Assembly (NCBI GenBank): GCA_964057225.1
Contig: OZ059897.1
Location: 4,030,001-4,094,000, forward strand
Reading direction: 5' to 3'
DNA: 64,000 nucleotides
Source of the DNA: Auanema rhodensis
Lineage: Eukaryota > Nematoda > Chromadorea > Rhabditida > Rhabditidae
Below are positions 37,072-51,600 of this stretch, piece after piece (the first letter of the stretch is position 1; each line of letters opens with the position of its first letter). The notes beneath the pieces were generated by a model. It ran no database searches, was not told where the DNA came from, and worked only from the letters and a program-made list of their open reading frames with translations. The position numbers and the translations under genes were made by a program.

Positions 37072-39528
37072 ATGATTTTTTCGTTAAAAAACATTGTCCA
37101 TCGTATTCGTCTTGAAAAAAGGAATCTAAAAACATCTACTTTTTGTGAAATTATTTAGAAATTTTTCGGGAAAATTTTTGTCAAAATGTTTTTGGAAGCA
37201 ATGTTGAGTGTACATGGGAACTCAACATACACTAATGCATTATTTTTCAAACGATCATAACTAATTTTTGTATGGAGCGTTTCTCAATGTAGTATAGTGC
37301 ATTCGATGCGGATTTTTAAGCTGCGTTGATCTGTGTTATCAGATTTGCGCTAGCTTAAAAATACACCGAGTAATCAACTGATATAGGTTCACACTTATAT
37401 CCTCGATTTTCACCCTGAAGAATAAATTTTTTCGTTGAATAACATTGTCCATCGTCTTTGCCTTGAAAAAAAAAATCTAAAAACTCCTACTTTTTGTGAA
37501 ATTATTTAGAAATTTTTCGGGAAAATTTTTGTCACAATGTTTTTGGAAGCAATGTTGAGTGTACATGGGAACTCAGCATACACTAATGCATTATTTTTCA
37601 AACGATCATAACTAATTTTTGTATAGAGCGTTTCTCAATGTAGTATAGTGCATTCGATGCGGATTTTTAAGCTGCGTCGATCTGTGTTATCAGATTTGAG
37701 TTAGCTTGAAAATGCACCGAGATATCAACTGATATATGTTCACACTTATATCCTCGATTTTCACCCTGAAGAAATGATTTTTTCGTTGAAAAACATTGTC
37801 CATCGTATTCGTCTTGAAAAAAGGAATCTAAAAACATCTACTTTTTGTGAAATTATTTAGAAATTTTTCGGGAAAATTTTTGTCACAATGTTTTTGGAAG
37901 CAATGTTGAGTGTACATGGGAACTCAGCATACACTAATGCATTATTTTTCAAACGATCATAACTAATTTTTTTATAGAGCGTTTCTCAATGTAGTATAGT
38001 GCATTCGATGCGGATTTTTAAGCTGCGTCGATCTGTGTTATCAGATTTGAGTTAGCTTGAAAATGCACCGAGATATCAACTGATATATGTTCACACTTAT
38101 ATCCTCGATTTTCACCCTGAAGAAATGATTTTTTCGTTGAAAAACATTGTCCATCGTATTCGTCTTGAAAAAAGGAATCTAAAAACATCTACTTTTTGTG
38201 AAATTATTTAGAAATTTTTCGGGAAAATTTTTGTCACAATGTTTTTGGAAGCAATGTTGAGTGTACATGGGAACTCAGCATACACTAATGCATTATTTTT
38301 CAAACGATCATAACTAATTTTTGTATAGAGCGTTTCTCAATGTAGTATAGTGCATTCGATGCGGATTTTTAAGCTGCGTCGATCTGTGTTATCAGATTTG
38401 AGTTAGCTTAAAAATGCACCGAGATATCAACTGATATATGTTCACACTTCTATCCTCGATTTTCACCCTGAAGAAATGATTTTTTCGTTAAAAAACATTG
38501 TCCATCGTATTCGTCTTGAAAAAAGGAATCTAAAAACATCTACTTTTTGTGAAATTATTTAGAAATTTTTCGGGAAAATTTTTGTCAAAATGTTTTTGGA
38601 AGCAATGTTGAGTGTACATGGGAACTCAACATACACTAATGCATTATTTTTCAAACGATCATAACTAATTTTTGTATGGAGCGTTTCTCAATGTAGTATA
38701 GTGCATTCGATGCGGATTTTTAAGCTGCGTTGATCTGTGTTATCAGATTTGCGCTAGCTTAAAAATACACCGAGTAATCAACTGATATAGGTTCACACTT
38801 ATATCCTCGATTTTCACCCTGAAGAATAAATTTTTTCGTTGAATAACATTGTCCATCGTCTTTGCCTTGAAAAAAAAAATCTAAAAACTCCTACTTTTTG
38901 TGAAATTATTTAGAAATTTTTCGGGAAAATTTTTGTCACAATGTTTTTGGAAGCAATGTTGAGTGTACATGGGAACTCAGCATACACTAATGCATTATTT
39001 TTCAAACGATCATAACTAATTTTTGTATAGAGCGTTTCTCAATGTAGTATAGTGCATTCGATGCGGATTTTTAAGCTGCGTCGATCTGTGTTATCAGATT
39101 TGAGTTAGCTTGAAAATGCACCGAGATATCAACTGATATATGTTCACACTTATATCCTCGATTTTCACCCTGAAGAAATGATTTTTTCGTTGAAAAACAT
39201 TGTCCATCGTATTCGTCTTGAAAAAAGGAATCTAAAAACATCTACTTTTTGTGAAATTATTTAGAAATTTTTCGGGAAAATTTTTGTCACAATGTTTTTG
39301 GAAGCAATGTTGAGTGTACATGGGAACTCAGCATACACTAATGCATTATTTTTCAAACGATCATAACTAATTTTTTTATAGAGCGTTTCTCAATGTAGTA
39401 TAGTGCATTCGATGCGGATTTTTAAGCTGCGTCGATCTGTGTTATCAGATTTGAGTTAGCTTGAAAATGCACCGAGATATCAACTGATATATGTTCACAC
39501 TTATATCCTCGATTTTCACCCTGAAGAA
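37072..39528. repeat. Higher-order repeat D-E-A-x, 1404 bp, nearly two copies
   Basis: D-E-A-A (37072-38475) is followed by D-E-A (38476-39528). Both D units follow ttctatcc and both E units follow aatacaccgag, marks that together occur only here, 1404 bp apart. The T-run marker ttttttatag follows the third unit in both copies. The second copy passes straight into the B-A-G trimer. Confidence 0.85.
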
Positions 39529-42500
39529 TTAATTTTTTCGTTGAATAACATTGTCCATCGTCTTTGCCTTGAAAAAAGAAATCTAAAAACTCCTACTTTT
39601 TGTGAAATTATTTAGAAATTTTTCGGGAAAATTTTTGTCACAATGTTTTTGGAAGCAATGTTGAGTGTACATGGGAACTCAGCATACACTAATGCATTAT
39701 TTTTCAAACGATCATAACTAATTTTTGTATAGAGCGTTTCTCAATGTAGTATAGTGCATTCGATGCGGATTTTTAAGCTGCGTCGATCTGTGTTATCAGA
39801 TTTGAGTTAGCTTGAAAATGCACCGAGATATCAACTGATATATGTTCACACTTATATCCTCGATTTTCACCCTGAAGAAATGATTTTTTCGTTGAAAAAC
39901 ATTGTCCATCGTATTCGTCTTGAAAAAAGGAATCTAAAAACATCTACTTTTTGTGAAATTATTTAGAAATTTTTCGGGAAAATTTTTGTCACAATGTTTT
40001 TGGAAGCAATGTTGAGTGTACATGGGAACTCAGCATACACTAATGCATTATTTTTCAAACGATCATAACTAATTTTTGTATGGAGCGTTTCTCAATGTAG
40101 TATAGTGCATTCGATGCGGAGTTTTAAGCTGCGTTGATCTGTGTTATCAGATTTGCGCTAGCTTAAAAATGCACCGAGTAATCAACTGATATAGGTTCAC
40201 ACTTATATCCTCGATTTTCACCCTGAAGAATTAATTTTTTCGTTGAATAACATTGTCCATCGTATTCGTCTTGAAAAAAGGAATCTAAAAACATCTACTT
40301 TTTGTGAAATTATTTAGAAATTTTTCGGGAAAATTTTTGTCACAATGTTTTTGGAAGCAATGTTGAGTGTACATGGGAACTCAGCATACACTAATGCATT
40401 ATTTTTCAAACGATCATAACTAATTTTTTTATAGAGCGTTTCTCAATGTAGTATAGTGCATTCGATGCGGATTTTTAAGCTGCGTCGATCTGTGTTATCA
40501 GATTTGAGTTAGCTTGAAAATGCACCGAGATATCAACTGATATATGTTCACACTTATATCCTCGATTTTCACCCTGAAGAATTAATTTTTTCGTTGAATA
40601 ACATTGTCCATCGTCTTTGCCTTGAAAAAAGAAATCTAAAAACTCCTACTTTTTGTGAAATTATTTAGAAATTTTTTGGGAAAATTTTTGTCACAATGTT
40701 TTTGGAAGCAATGTTGAGTGTACATGGGAACTCAGCATACACTAATGCATTATTTTTCAAACGATCATAACTAATTTTTGTATAGAGCGTTTCTCAATGT
40801 AGTATAGTGCATTCGATGCGGATTTTTAAGCTGCGTCGATCTGTGTTATCAGATTTGAGTTAGCTTGAAAATGCACCGAGATATCAACTGATATATGTTC
40901 ACACTTATATCCTCGATTTTCACCCTGAAGAAATGATTTTTTCGTTGAAAAACATTGTCCATCGTATTCGTCTTGAAAAAAGGAATCTAAAAACATCTAC
41001 TTTTTGTGAAATTATTTAGAAATTTTTCGGGAAAATTTTTGTCACAATGTTTTTGGAAGCAATGTTGAGTGTACATGGGAACTCAGCATACACTAATGCA
41101 TTATTTTTCAAACGATCATAACTAATTTTTGTATGGAGCGTTTCTCAATGTAGTATAGTGCATTCGATGCGGAGTTTTAAGCTGCGTTGATCTGTGTTAT
41201 CAGATTTGCGCTAGCTTAAAAATGCACCGAGTAATCAACTGATATAGGTTCACACTTATATCCTCGATTTTCACCCTGAAGAATTAATTTTTTCGTTGAA
41301 TAACATTGTCCATCGTATTCGTCTTGAAAAAAGGAATCTAAAAACATCTACTTTTTGTGAAATTATTTAGAAATTTTTCGGGAAAATTTTTGTCACAATG
41401 TTTTTGGAAGCAATGTTGAGTGTACATGGGAACTCAGCATACACTAATGCATTATTTTTCAAACGATCATAACTAATTTTTTTATAGAGCGTTTCTCAAT
41501 GTAGTATAGTGCATTCGATGCGGATTTTTAAGCTGCGTCGATCTGTGTTATCAGATTTGAGTTAGCTTGAAAATGCACCGAGATATCAACTGATATATGT
41601 TCACACTTATATCCTCGATTTTCACCCTGAAGAATTAATTTTTTCGTTGAATAACATTGTCCATCGTCTTTGCCTTGAAAAAAGAAATCTAAAAACTCCT
41701 ACTTTTTGTGAAATTATTTAGAAATTTTTCGGGAAAAGTTTTGTCACAATGTTTTTGGAAGCAATGTTGAGTGTACATGGGAACTCAGCATACACTAATG
41801 CATTATTTTTCAAACGATCATAACTAATTTTTGTATAGAGCGTTTCTCAATGTAGTATAGTGCATTCGATGCGGATTTTTAAGCTGCGTCGATCTGTGTT
41901 ATCAGATTTGAGTTAGCTTGAAAATGCACCGAGATATCAACTGATATATGTTCACACTTATATCCTCGATTTTCACCCTGAAGAAATGATTTTTTCGTTG
42001 AAAAACATTGTCCATCGTATTCGTCTTGAAAAAAGGAATCTAAAAACATCTACTTTTTGTGAAATTATTTAGAAATTTTTCGGGAAAATTTTTGTCACAA
42101 TGTTTTTGGAAGCAATGTTGAGTGTACATGGGAACTCAGCATACACTAATGCATTATTTTTCAAACGATCATAACTAATTTTTGTATGGAGCGTTTCTCA
42201 ATGTAGTATAGTGCATTCGATGCGGAGTTTTAAGCTGCGTTGATCTGTGTTATCAGATTTGCGCTAGCTTAAAAATGCACCGAGTAATCAACTGATATAG
42301 GTTCACACTTATATCCTCGATTTTCACCCTGAAGAATTAATTTTTTCGTTGAATAACATTGTCCATCGTATTCGTCTTGAAAAAAGGAATCTAAAAACAT
42401 CTACTTTTTGTGAAATTATTTAGAAATTTTTCGGGAAAATTTTTGTCACAATGTTTTTGGAAGCAATGTTGAGTGTACATGGGAACTCAGCATACACTAA

Positions 42501-42687
42501 TGCATTATTTTTCAAACGATCATAACTAATTTTTGTATAGAGCGTTTCTCAATGTAGTATAGTGCATTCGATGCGGATTTTTAAGCTGCGTCGATCTGTG
42601 TTATCAGATTTGAGTTAGCTTGAAAATGCACCGAGATATCAACTGATATATGTTCACACTTATATCCTCGATTTTCACCCTGAAGAA
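39529..42687. repeat. Higher-order repeat B-A-G, three copies of 1053 bp
   Basis: The copies start at 39529, 40582 and 41635. Each is preceded by the T-run marker ttttttat (runs from 39371, 40424 and 41477, exactly 1053 apart), where most units have ttttgtat. Private changes are attttttggg near 40676 and gaaaagttttg near 41736. A fourth B unit at 42688 lacks the T-run marker, so the repeat fades there. Confidence 0.87.
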
Positions 42688-45600
42688 TTAATTTTTTCGT
42701 TGAATAACATTGTCCATCGTCTTTGCCTTGAAAAAAGAAATCTAAAAACTCCTACTTTTTGTGAAATTATTTAGAAATTTTTCGGGAAAATTTTTGTCAC
42801 AATGTTTTTGGAAGCAATGTTGAGTGTACATGGGAACTCAGCATACACTAATGCATTATTTTTCAAACGATCATAACTAATTTTTGTATAGAGCGTTTCT
42901 CAATGTAGTATAGTGCATTCGATGCGGATTTTTAAGCTGCGTCGATCTGTGTTATCAGATTTGAGTTAGCTTAAAAATGCACCGAGATATCAACTGACAT
43001 ATGTTCACACTTATATCCTCGATTTTCACCCTGAAGAAATGATTTTTTCGTTGAAAAACATTGTCCATCGTATTCGTCTTGAAAAAAGGAATCTAAAAAC
43101 ATCTACTTTTTGTGAAATTATTTAGAAATTTTTCGGGAAAATTTTTGTCACAATGTTTTTGGAAGCAATGTTGAGTGTACATGGGAACTCAGCATACACT
43201 AATGCATTATTTTTCAAACGATCATAACTAATTTTTGTATAGAGCGTTTCTCAATGTAGTATAGTGCATTCGATGCGGATTTTTAAGCTGCGTCGATCTG
43301 TGTTATCAGATTTGAGTTAGCTTAAAAATGCACCGAGATATCAACTGATATATGTTCACACTTATATCCTCGATTTTCACCCTGAAGAAATGATTTTTTC
43401 GTTAAAAAACATTGTCCATCGTATTCGTCTTGAAAAAAGGAATCTAAAAACATCTACTTTTTGTGAAATTATTTAGAAATTTTTCGGGAAAATTTTTGTC
43501 AAAATGTTTTTGGAAGCAATGTTGAGTGTACATGGGAACTCAACATACACTAATGCATTATTTTTCAAACGATCATAACTAATTTTTGTATGGAGCGTTT
43601 CTCAATGTAGTATAGTGCATTCGATGCGGATTTTTAAGCTGCGTCGATCTGTGTTATCAGATTTGAGTTAGCTTGAAAATGCACCGAGATATCAACTGAT
43701 ATATGTTCACACTTATATCCTCGATTTTCACCCTGAAGAATTAATTTTTTCGTTGAATAACATTGTCCATCGTCTTTGCCTTGAAAAAAGAAATCTAAAA
43801 ACTCCTACTTTTTGTGAAATTATTTAGAAATTTTTCGGGAAAATTTTTGTCACAATGTTTTTGGAAGCAATGTTGAGTGTACATGGGAACTCAGCATACA
43901 CTAATGCATTATTTTTCAAACGATCATAACTAATTTTTGTATAGAGCGTTTCTCAATGTAGTATAGTGCATTCGATGCGGATTTTTAAGCTGCGTCGATC
44001 TGTGTTATCAGATTTGAGTTAGCTTGAAAATGCACCGAGATATCAACTGATATATGTTCACACTTATATCCTCGATTTTCACCCTGAAGAAATGATTTTT
44101 TCGTTGAAAAACATTGTCCATCGTATTCGTCTTGAAAAAAGGAATCTAAAAACATCTACTTTTTGTGAAATTATTTAGAAATTTTTCGGGAAAATTTTTG
44201 TCACAATGTTTTTGGAAGCAATGTTGAGTGTACATGGGAACTCAGCATACACTAATGCATTATTTTTCAAACGATCATAACTAATTTTTTTATAGAGCGT
44301 TTCTCAATGTAGTATAGTGCATTCGATGCGGATTTTTAAGCTGCGTCGATCTGTGTTATCAGATTTGAGTTAGCTTGAAAATGCACCGAGATATCAACTG
44401 ATATATGTTCACACTTATATCCTCGATTTTCACCCTGAAGAAATGATTTTTTCGTTGAAAAACATTGTCCATCGTATTCGTCTTGAAAAAAGGAATCTAA
44501 AAACATCTACTTTTTGTGAAATTATTTAGAAATTTTTCGGGAAAATTTTTGTCACAATGTTTTTGGAAGCAATGTTGAGTGTACATGGGAACTCAGCATA
44601 CACTAATGCATTATTTTTCAAACGATCATAACTAATTTTTTTATAGAGCGTTTCTCAATGTAGTATAGTGCATTCGATGCGGATTTTTAAGCTGCGTCGA
44701 TCTGTGTTATCAGATTTGAGTTAGCTTGAAAATGCACCGAGATATCAACTGATATATGTTCACACTTATATCCTCGATTTTCACCCTGAAGAATTAATTT
44801 TTTCGTTGAATAACATTGTCCATCGTCTTTGCCTTGAAAAAAGAAATCTAAAAACTCCTACTTTTTGTGAAATTATTTAGAAATTTTTCGGGAAAATTTT
44901 TGTCACAATGTTTTTGGAAGCAATGTTGAGTGTACATGGGAACTCAGCATACACTAATGCATTATTTTTCAAACGATCATAACTAATTCTTGTATTAAGC
45001 GTTTATCAATGTAGTATAGTGCATTCGATGCGGATTTTTAAGCTGCGTCGATCTGTGTTATCAGATTTGAGTTAGCTTGAAAATGCACCGAGATATCAAC
45101 TGATATATGTTCACACTTATATCCTCGATTTTCACCCTGAAGAAATGATTTTTTCGTTGAAAAACATTGTCCATCGTATTCGTCTTGAAAAAAGGAATCT
45201 AAAAACATCTACTTTTTGTGAAATTATTTAGAAATTTTTCGGGAAAATTTTTGTCACAATGTTTTTGGAAGCAATGTTGAGTGTACATGGGAACTCAGCA
45301 TACACTAATGCATTATTTTTCAAACGATCATAACTAATTTTTGTATAGAGCGTTTCTCAATGTAGTATAGTGCATTCGATGCGGATTTTTAAGCTGCGTC
45401 GATCTGTGTTATCAGATTTGAGTTAGCTTGAAAATGCACCGAGATATCAACTGATATATGTTCACACTTATATCCTCGATTTTCACCCTGAAGAATTAAT
45501 TTTTTCGTTGAATAACATTGTCCATCGTCTTTGCCTTGAAAAAAGAAATCTAAAAACTCCTACTTTTTGTGAAATTATTTAGAAATTTTTCGGGAAAATT

Positions 45601-48600
45601 TTTGTCACAATGTTTTTGGAAGCAATGTTGAGTGTACATGGGAACTCAGCATACACTAATGCATTATTTTTCAAACGATCATAACTAATTTTTGTATAGA
45701 GCGTTTCTCAATGTAGTATAGTGCATTCGATGCGGATTTTTAAGCTGCGTCGATCTGTGTTATCAGATTTGAGTTAGCTTGAAAATGCACCGAGATATCA
45801 ACTGATATATGTTCACACTTATATCCTCGATTTTCACCCTGAAGAAATGATTTTTTCGTTGAAAAACATTGTCCATCGTATTCGTCTTGAAAAAAGGAAT
45901 CTAAAAACATCTACTTTTTGTGAAATTATTTAGAAATTTTTCGGGAAAATTTTTGTCACAATGTTTTTGGAAGCAATGTTGAGTGTACATGGGAACTCAG
46001 CATACACTAATGCATTATTTTTCAAACGATCATAACTAATTTTTTTATAGAGCGTTTCTCAATGTAGTATAGTGCATTCGATGCGGATTTTTAAGCTGCG
46101 TCGATCTGTGTTATCAGATTTGAGTTAGCTTGAAAATGCACCGAGATATCAACTGATATATGTTCACACTTATATCCTCGATTTTCACCCTGAACAATTA
46201 ATTTTTTCGTTGAATAACATTGTCCATCGTCTTTGCCTTGAAAAAAGAAATCTAAAAACTCCTACTTTTTGTGAAATTATTTAGAAATTTTTCGGGAAAA
46301 TTTTTGTCACAATGTTTTTGGAAGCAATGTTGAGTGTACATGGGAACTCAGCATACACTAATGCATTATTTTTCAAACGATCATAACTAATTTTTGTATA
46401 GAGCGTTTCTCAATGTAGTATAGTGCATTCGATGCGGATTTTTAAGCTGCGTCGATCTGTGTTATCAGATTTGAGTTAGCTTGAAAATGCACCGAGATAT
46501 CAACTGATATATGTTCACACTTATATCCTCGATTTTCACCCTGAAGAATTAATTTTTTCGTTGAATAACATTGTCCATCGTCTTTGCCTTGAAAAAAGAA
46601 ATCTAAAAACTCCTACTTTTTGTGAAATTATTTAGAAATTTTTCGGGAAAATTTTTGTCACAATGTTTTTGGAAGCAATGTTGAGTGTACATGGGAACTC
46701 AGCATACACTAATGCATTATTTTTCAAACGATCATAACTAATTTTTGTATAGAGCGTTTCTCAATGTAGTATAGTGCATTCGATGCGGATTTTTAAGCTG
46801 CGTCGATCTGTGTTATCAGATTTGAGTTAGCTTGAAAATGCACCGAGATATCAACTGATATATGTTCACACTTATATCCTCGATTTTCACCCTGAAGAAA
46901 TGATTTTTTCGTTGAAAAACATTGTCCATCGTATTCGTCTTGAAAAAAGGAATCTAAAAACATCTACTTTTTGTGAAATTATTTAGAAATTTTTCGGGAA
47001 AATTTTTGTCACAATGTTTTTGGAAGCAATGTTGAGTGTACATGGGAACTAAGCATACACTAATGCATTATTTTTCAAACGATCATAACTAATTTTTGTA
47101 TGGAGCGTTTCTCAATGTAGTATAGTGCATTCGATGCGGAGTTTTAAGCTGCGTTGATCTGTGTTATCAGATTTGCGCTAGCTTAAAAATGCACCGAGTA
47201 ATCAACTGATATAGGTTCACACTTATATCCTCGATTTTCACCCTGAAGAATTAATTTTTTCGTTGAAAAACATTGTCCATCGTATTCGTCTTGAAAAAAG
47301 GAATCTAAAAACATCTACTTTTTGTGAAATTATTTAGAAATTTTTCGGGAAAATTTTTGTCACAATGTTTTTGGAAGCAATGTTGAGTGTACATGGGAAC
47401 TCAGCATACACTAATGCATTATTTTTCAAACGATCATAACTAATTTTTGTATGGAGCGTTTCTCAATGTAGTATAGTGCATTCGATGCGGAGTTTTAAGC
47501 TGCGTTGATCTGTGTTATCAGATTTGCGCTAGCTTAAAAATGCACCGAGTAATCAACTGATATAGGTTCACACTTATATCCTCGATTTTCACCCTGAAGA
47601 ATTAATTTTTTCGTTGAATAACATTGTCCATCGTATTCGTCTTGAAAAAAGGAATCTAAAAACATCTACTTTTTGTGAAATTATTTAGAAATTTTTCGGG
47701 AAAATTTTTGTCACAATGTTTTTGGAAGCAATGTTGAGTGTACATGGGAACTCAGCATACACTAATGCATTATTTTTCAAACGATCATAACTAATTTTTG
47801 TATAGAGCGTTTCTCAATGTAGTATAGTGCATTCGATGCGGATTTTTAAGCTGCGTCGATCTGTGTTATCAGATTTGAGTTAGCTTGAAAATGCACCGAG
47901 ATATCAACTGATATATGTTCACACTTATATCCTCGATTTTCACCCTGAAGAATTAATTTTTTCGTTGAATAACATTGTCCATCGTCTTTGCCTTGAAAAA
48001 AGAAATCTAAAAACTCCTACTTTTTGTGAAATTATTTAGAAATTTTTCGGGAAAATTTTTGTCACAATGTTTTTGGAAGCAATGTTGAGTGTACATGGGA
48101 ACTCAGCATACACTAATGCATTATTTTTCAAACGATCATAACTAATTTTTGTATAGAGCGTTTCTCAATGTAGTATAGTGCATTCGATGCGGATTTTTAA
48201 GCTGCGTCGATCTGTGTTATCAGATTTGAGTTAGCTTGAAAATGCACCGAGATATCAACTGATATATGTTCACACTTATATCCTCGATTTTCACCCTGAA
48301 GAAATGATTTTTTCGTTGAAAAACATTGTCCATCGTATTCGTCTTGAAAAAAGGAATCTAAAAACATCTCCTTTTTGTGAAATTATTTAGAAATTTTTCG
48401 GGAAAATTTTTGTCACAATGTTTTTGGAAGCAATGTTGAGTGTACATGGGAACTCAGCATACACTAATGCATTATTTTTCAAACGATCATAACTAATTTT
48501 TGTATAGAGCGTTTCTCAATGTAGTATAGTGCATTCGATGCGGATTTTTAAGCTGCGTCGATCTGTGTTATCAGATTTGAGTTAGCTTAAAAATGCACCG

Positions 48601-48654
48601 AGATATCAACTGACATATGTTCACACTTATATCCTCGATTTTCACCCTGAAGAA
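42688..48654. repeat. Right part of the central domain, mixed A and B units
   Basis: The order is B-A''-D-B-A-A-B-A-B-A-B-B-A, then an H-like unit (47251, ttaatt with gaaaaac but a normal A run), G, B, A. The A'' unit keeps gacatatg but has tatatcc instead of tataccc. One unit boundary near 44991 carries ttaagcgtttatc, otherwise confined to the outer parts, together with a private aattcttg. The unit at 46198 follows a private gaacaa, the only break I saw of the gaagaa landmark. Alternation of A and B dominates and I see no exact higher-order repeat. Confidence 0.75.
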
Positions 48655-51600
48655 ATGATTTTTTCGTTGAAAAACATTGTCCATCGTATTCGTCTTGAAA
48701 AAAGGAATCTAAAAACATCTACTTTTTGTGAAATTATTTAGAAATTTTTCGGGAAAATTTTTGTCACAATGTTTTTGGAAGCAATGTTGAGTGTACATGG
48801 GAACTCAGCATACACTAATGCATTATTTTTCAAACGATCATAACTAATTTTTGTATAGAGCGTTTCTCAATGTAGTATAGTGCATTCGATGCGGATTTTT
48901 AAGCTGCGTCGATCTGTGTTATCAGATTTGAGTTAGCTTAAAAATGCACCGAGATATCAACTGACATATGTTCACACTTATATCCTCGATTTTCACCCTG
49001 AAGAAATGATTTTTTCGTTGAAAAACATTGTCCATCGTATTCGTCTTGAAAAAAGGAATCTAAAAACATCTACTTTTTGTGAAATTATTTAGAAATTTTT
49101 CGGGAAAATTTTTGTCACAATGTTTTTGGAAGCAATGTTGAGTGTACATGGGAACTCAGCATACACTAATGCATTATTTTTCAAACGATCATAACTAATT
49201 TTTGTATAGAGCGTTTCTCAATGTAGTATAGTGCATTCGATGCGGATTTTTAAGCTGCGTCGATCTGTGTTATCAGATTTGAGTTAGCTTAAAAATGCAC
49301 CGAGATATCAACTGATATATGTTCACACTTATATCCTCGATTTTCACCCTGAAGAAATGATTTTTTCGTTAAAAAACATTGTCCATCGTATTCGTCTTGA
49401 AAAAAGGAATCTAAAAACATCTCCTTTTTGTGAAATTATTTAGAAATTTTTCGGGAAAATTTTTGTCAAAATGTTTTTGGAAGCAATGTTGAGTGTACAT
49501 GGGAACTCAACATACACTAATGCATTATTTTTCAAACGATCATAACTAATTTTTGTATGGAGCGTTTCTCAATGTAGTATAGTGCATTCGATGCGGATTT
49601 TTAAGCTGCGTTGATCTGTGTTATCAGATTTGCGCTAGCTTAAAAATGCACCGAGTAATCAACTGATATAGGTTCACACTTATATCCTCGATTTTCACCC
49701 TGAAGAAATGATTTTTTCGTTGAATAACATTGTCCATCGTCTTCGTCTTGAAAAAAGGAATCTAAAAACATCTACTTTTTGTGAAATTATTTAGAAATTT
49801 TTCGGGAAAATTTTTGTCAAAATGTTTTTGGAAGCAATGTTGAGTGTACATGGGAACTCAACATACACTAATGCATTATTTTTCAAACGATCATAACTAA
49901 TTTTTGTATTAAGCGTTTATCAATGTAGTATAGTGCATTCGATGCGGATTTTTAAGCTGCGTCGATCTGTGTTATCAGATTTGAGTTAGCTTAAAAATGC
50001 ACCGAGATATCAACTGATATATGTTCACACTTATATCCTCGATTTTCACCCTGAAGAAATGATTTTTTCGTTAAAAAACATTGTCCATCGTATTCGTCTT
50101 GAAAAAAGGAATCTAAAAACATCTACTTTTTGTGAAATTATTTAGAAATTTTTCGGGAAAATTTTTGTCAAAATGTTTTTGGAAGCAATGTTGAGTGTAC
50201 ATGGGAACTCAACATACACTAATGCATTATTTTTCAAACGATCATAACTAATTTTTGTATAGAGCGTTTCTCATTGTAGTATAGTGCATTCGATGCGGAT
50301 TTTTAAGCTGCGTTGATCTGTGTTATCAGATTTGCGCTAGCTTAAAAATGCACCGAGTAATCAACTGATATAGGTTCACACTTATATCCTCGATTTTCAC
50401 CCTGAAGAATTAATTTTTTCGTTGAATAACATTGTCCATCGTCTTTGCCTTGAAAAAAGAAATCTAAAAACATCTACTTTTTGTGAAATTATTTAGAATT
50501 TTTTCGGGAAAATTTTTGTCACAATGTTTTTGTAAGCAATGTTGAGTGTACATGGGAACTCAGCATACACTAATGCATTATTTTTCAAACGATCATAACT
50601 AATTTTTGTATAGAGCGTTTCTCAATGTAGTATAGTGCATTCGATGCGGATTTTTAAGCTGCGTCGATCTGTGCTATCAGATTTGAGTTAGCGTAAAAAT
50701 GCACCGAGATATCAACTGACATATGTTCACACTTATATCCTCGATTTTCACCCTGAAGAAATGATTTTTTCGTTGAAAAACATTGTCCATCGTATTCGTC
50801 TTGAAAAAAGGAATCTAAAAACATCTACTTTTTGTGAAATTATTTAGAAATTTTTCGGGAAAATTTTTGTCACAATGTTTTTGGAAGCAATGTTGAGTGT
50901 ACATGGGAACTCAGCATACACTAATGCATTATTTTTCAAACGATCATAACTAATTTTTGTATAGAGCGTTTCTCAATGTAGTATAGTGCATTCGATGCGG
51001 ATTTTTAAGCTGCGTCGATCTGTGTTATCAGATTTGAGTTAGCTTAAAAATGCACCGAGATATCAACTGACATATGTTCACACTTATATCCTCGATTTTC
51101 ACCCTGAAGAAATGATTTTTTCGTTGAAAAACATTGTCCATCGTATTCGTCTTGAAAAAAGGAATCTAAAAACATCTACTTTTTGTGAAATTATTTAGAA
51201 ATTTTTCGGGAAAATTTTTGTCACAATGTTTTTGGAAGCAATGTTGAGTGTACATGGGAACTCAGCATACACTAATGCATTATTTTTCAAACGATCATAA
51301 CTAATTTTTGTATAGAGCGTTTCTCAATGTAGTATAGTGCATTCGATGCGGATTTTTAAGCTGCGTCGATCTGTGTTATCAGATTTGAGTTAGCTTAAAA
51401 ATGCACCGAGATATCAACTGATATATGTTCACACTTATATCCTCGATTTTCACCCTGAAGAAATGATTTTTTCGTTAAAAAACATTGTCCATCGTATTCG
51501 TCTTGAAAAAAGGAATCTAAAAACATCTACTTTTTGTGAAATTATTTAGAAATTTTTCGGGAAAATTTTTGTCAAAATGTTTTTGGAAGCAATGTTGAGT

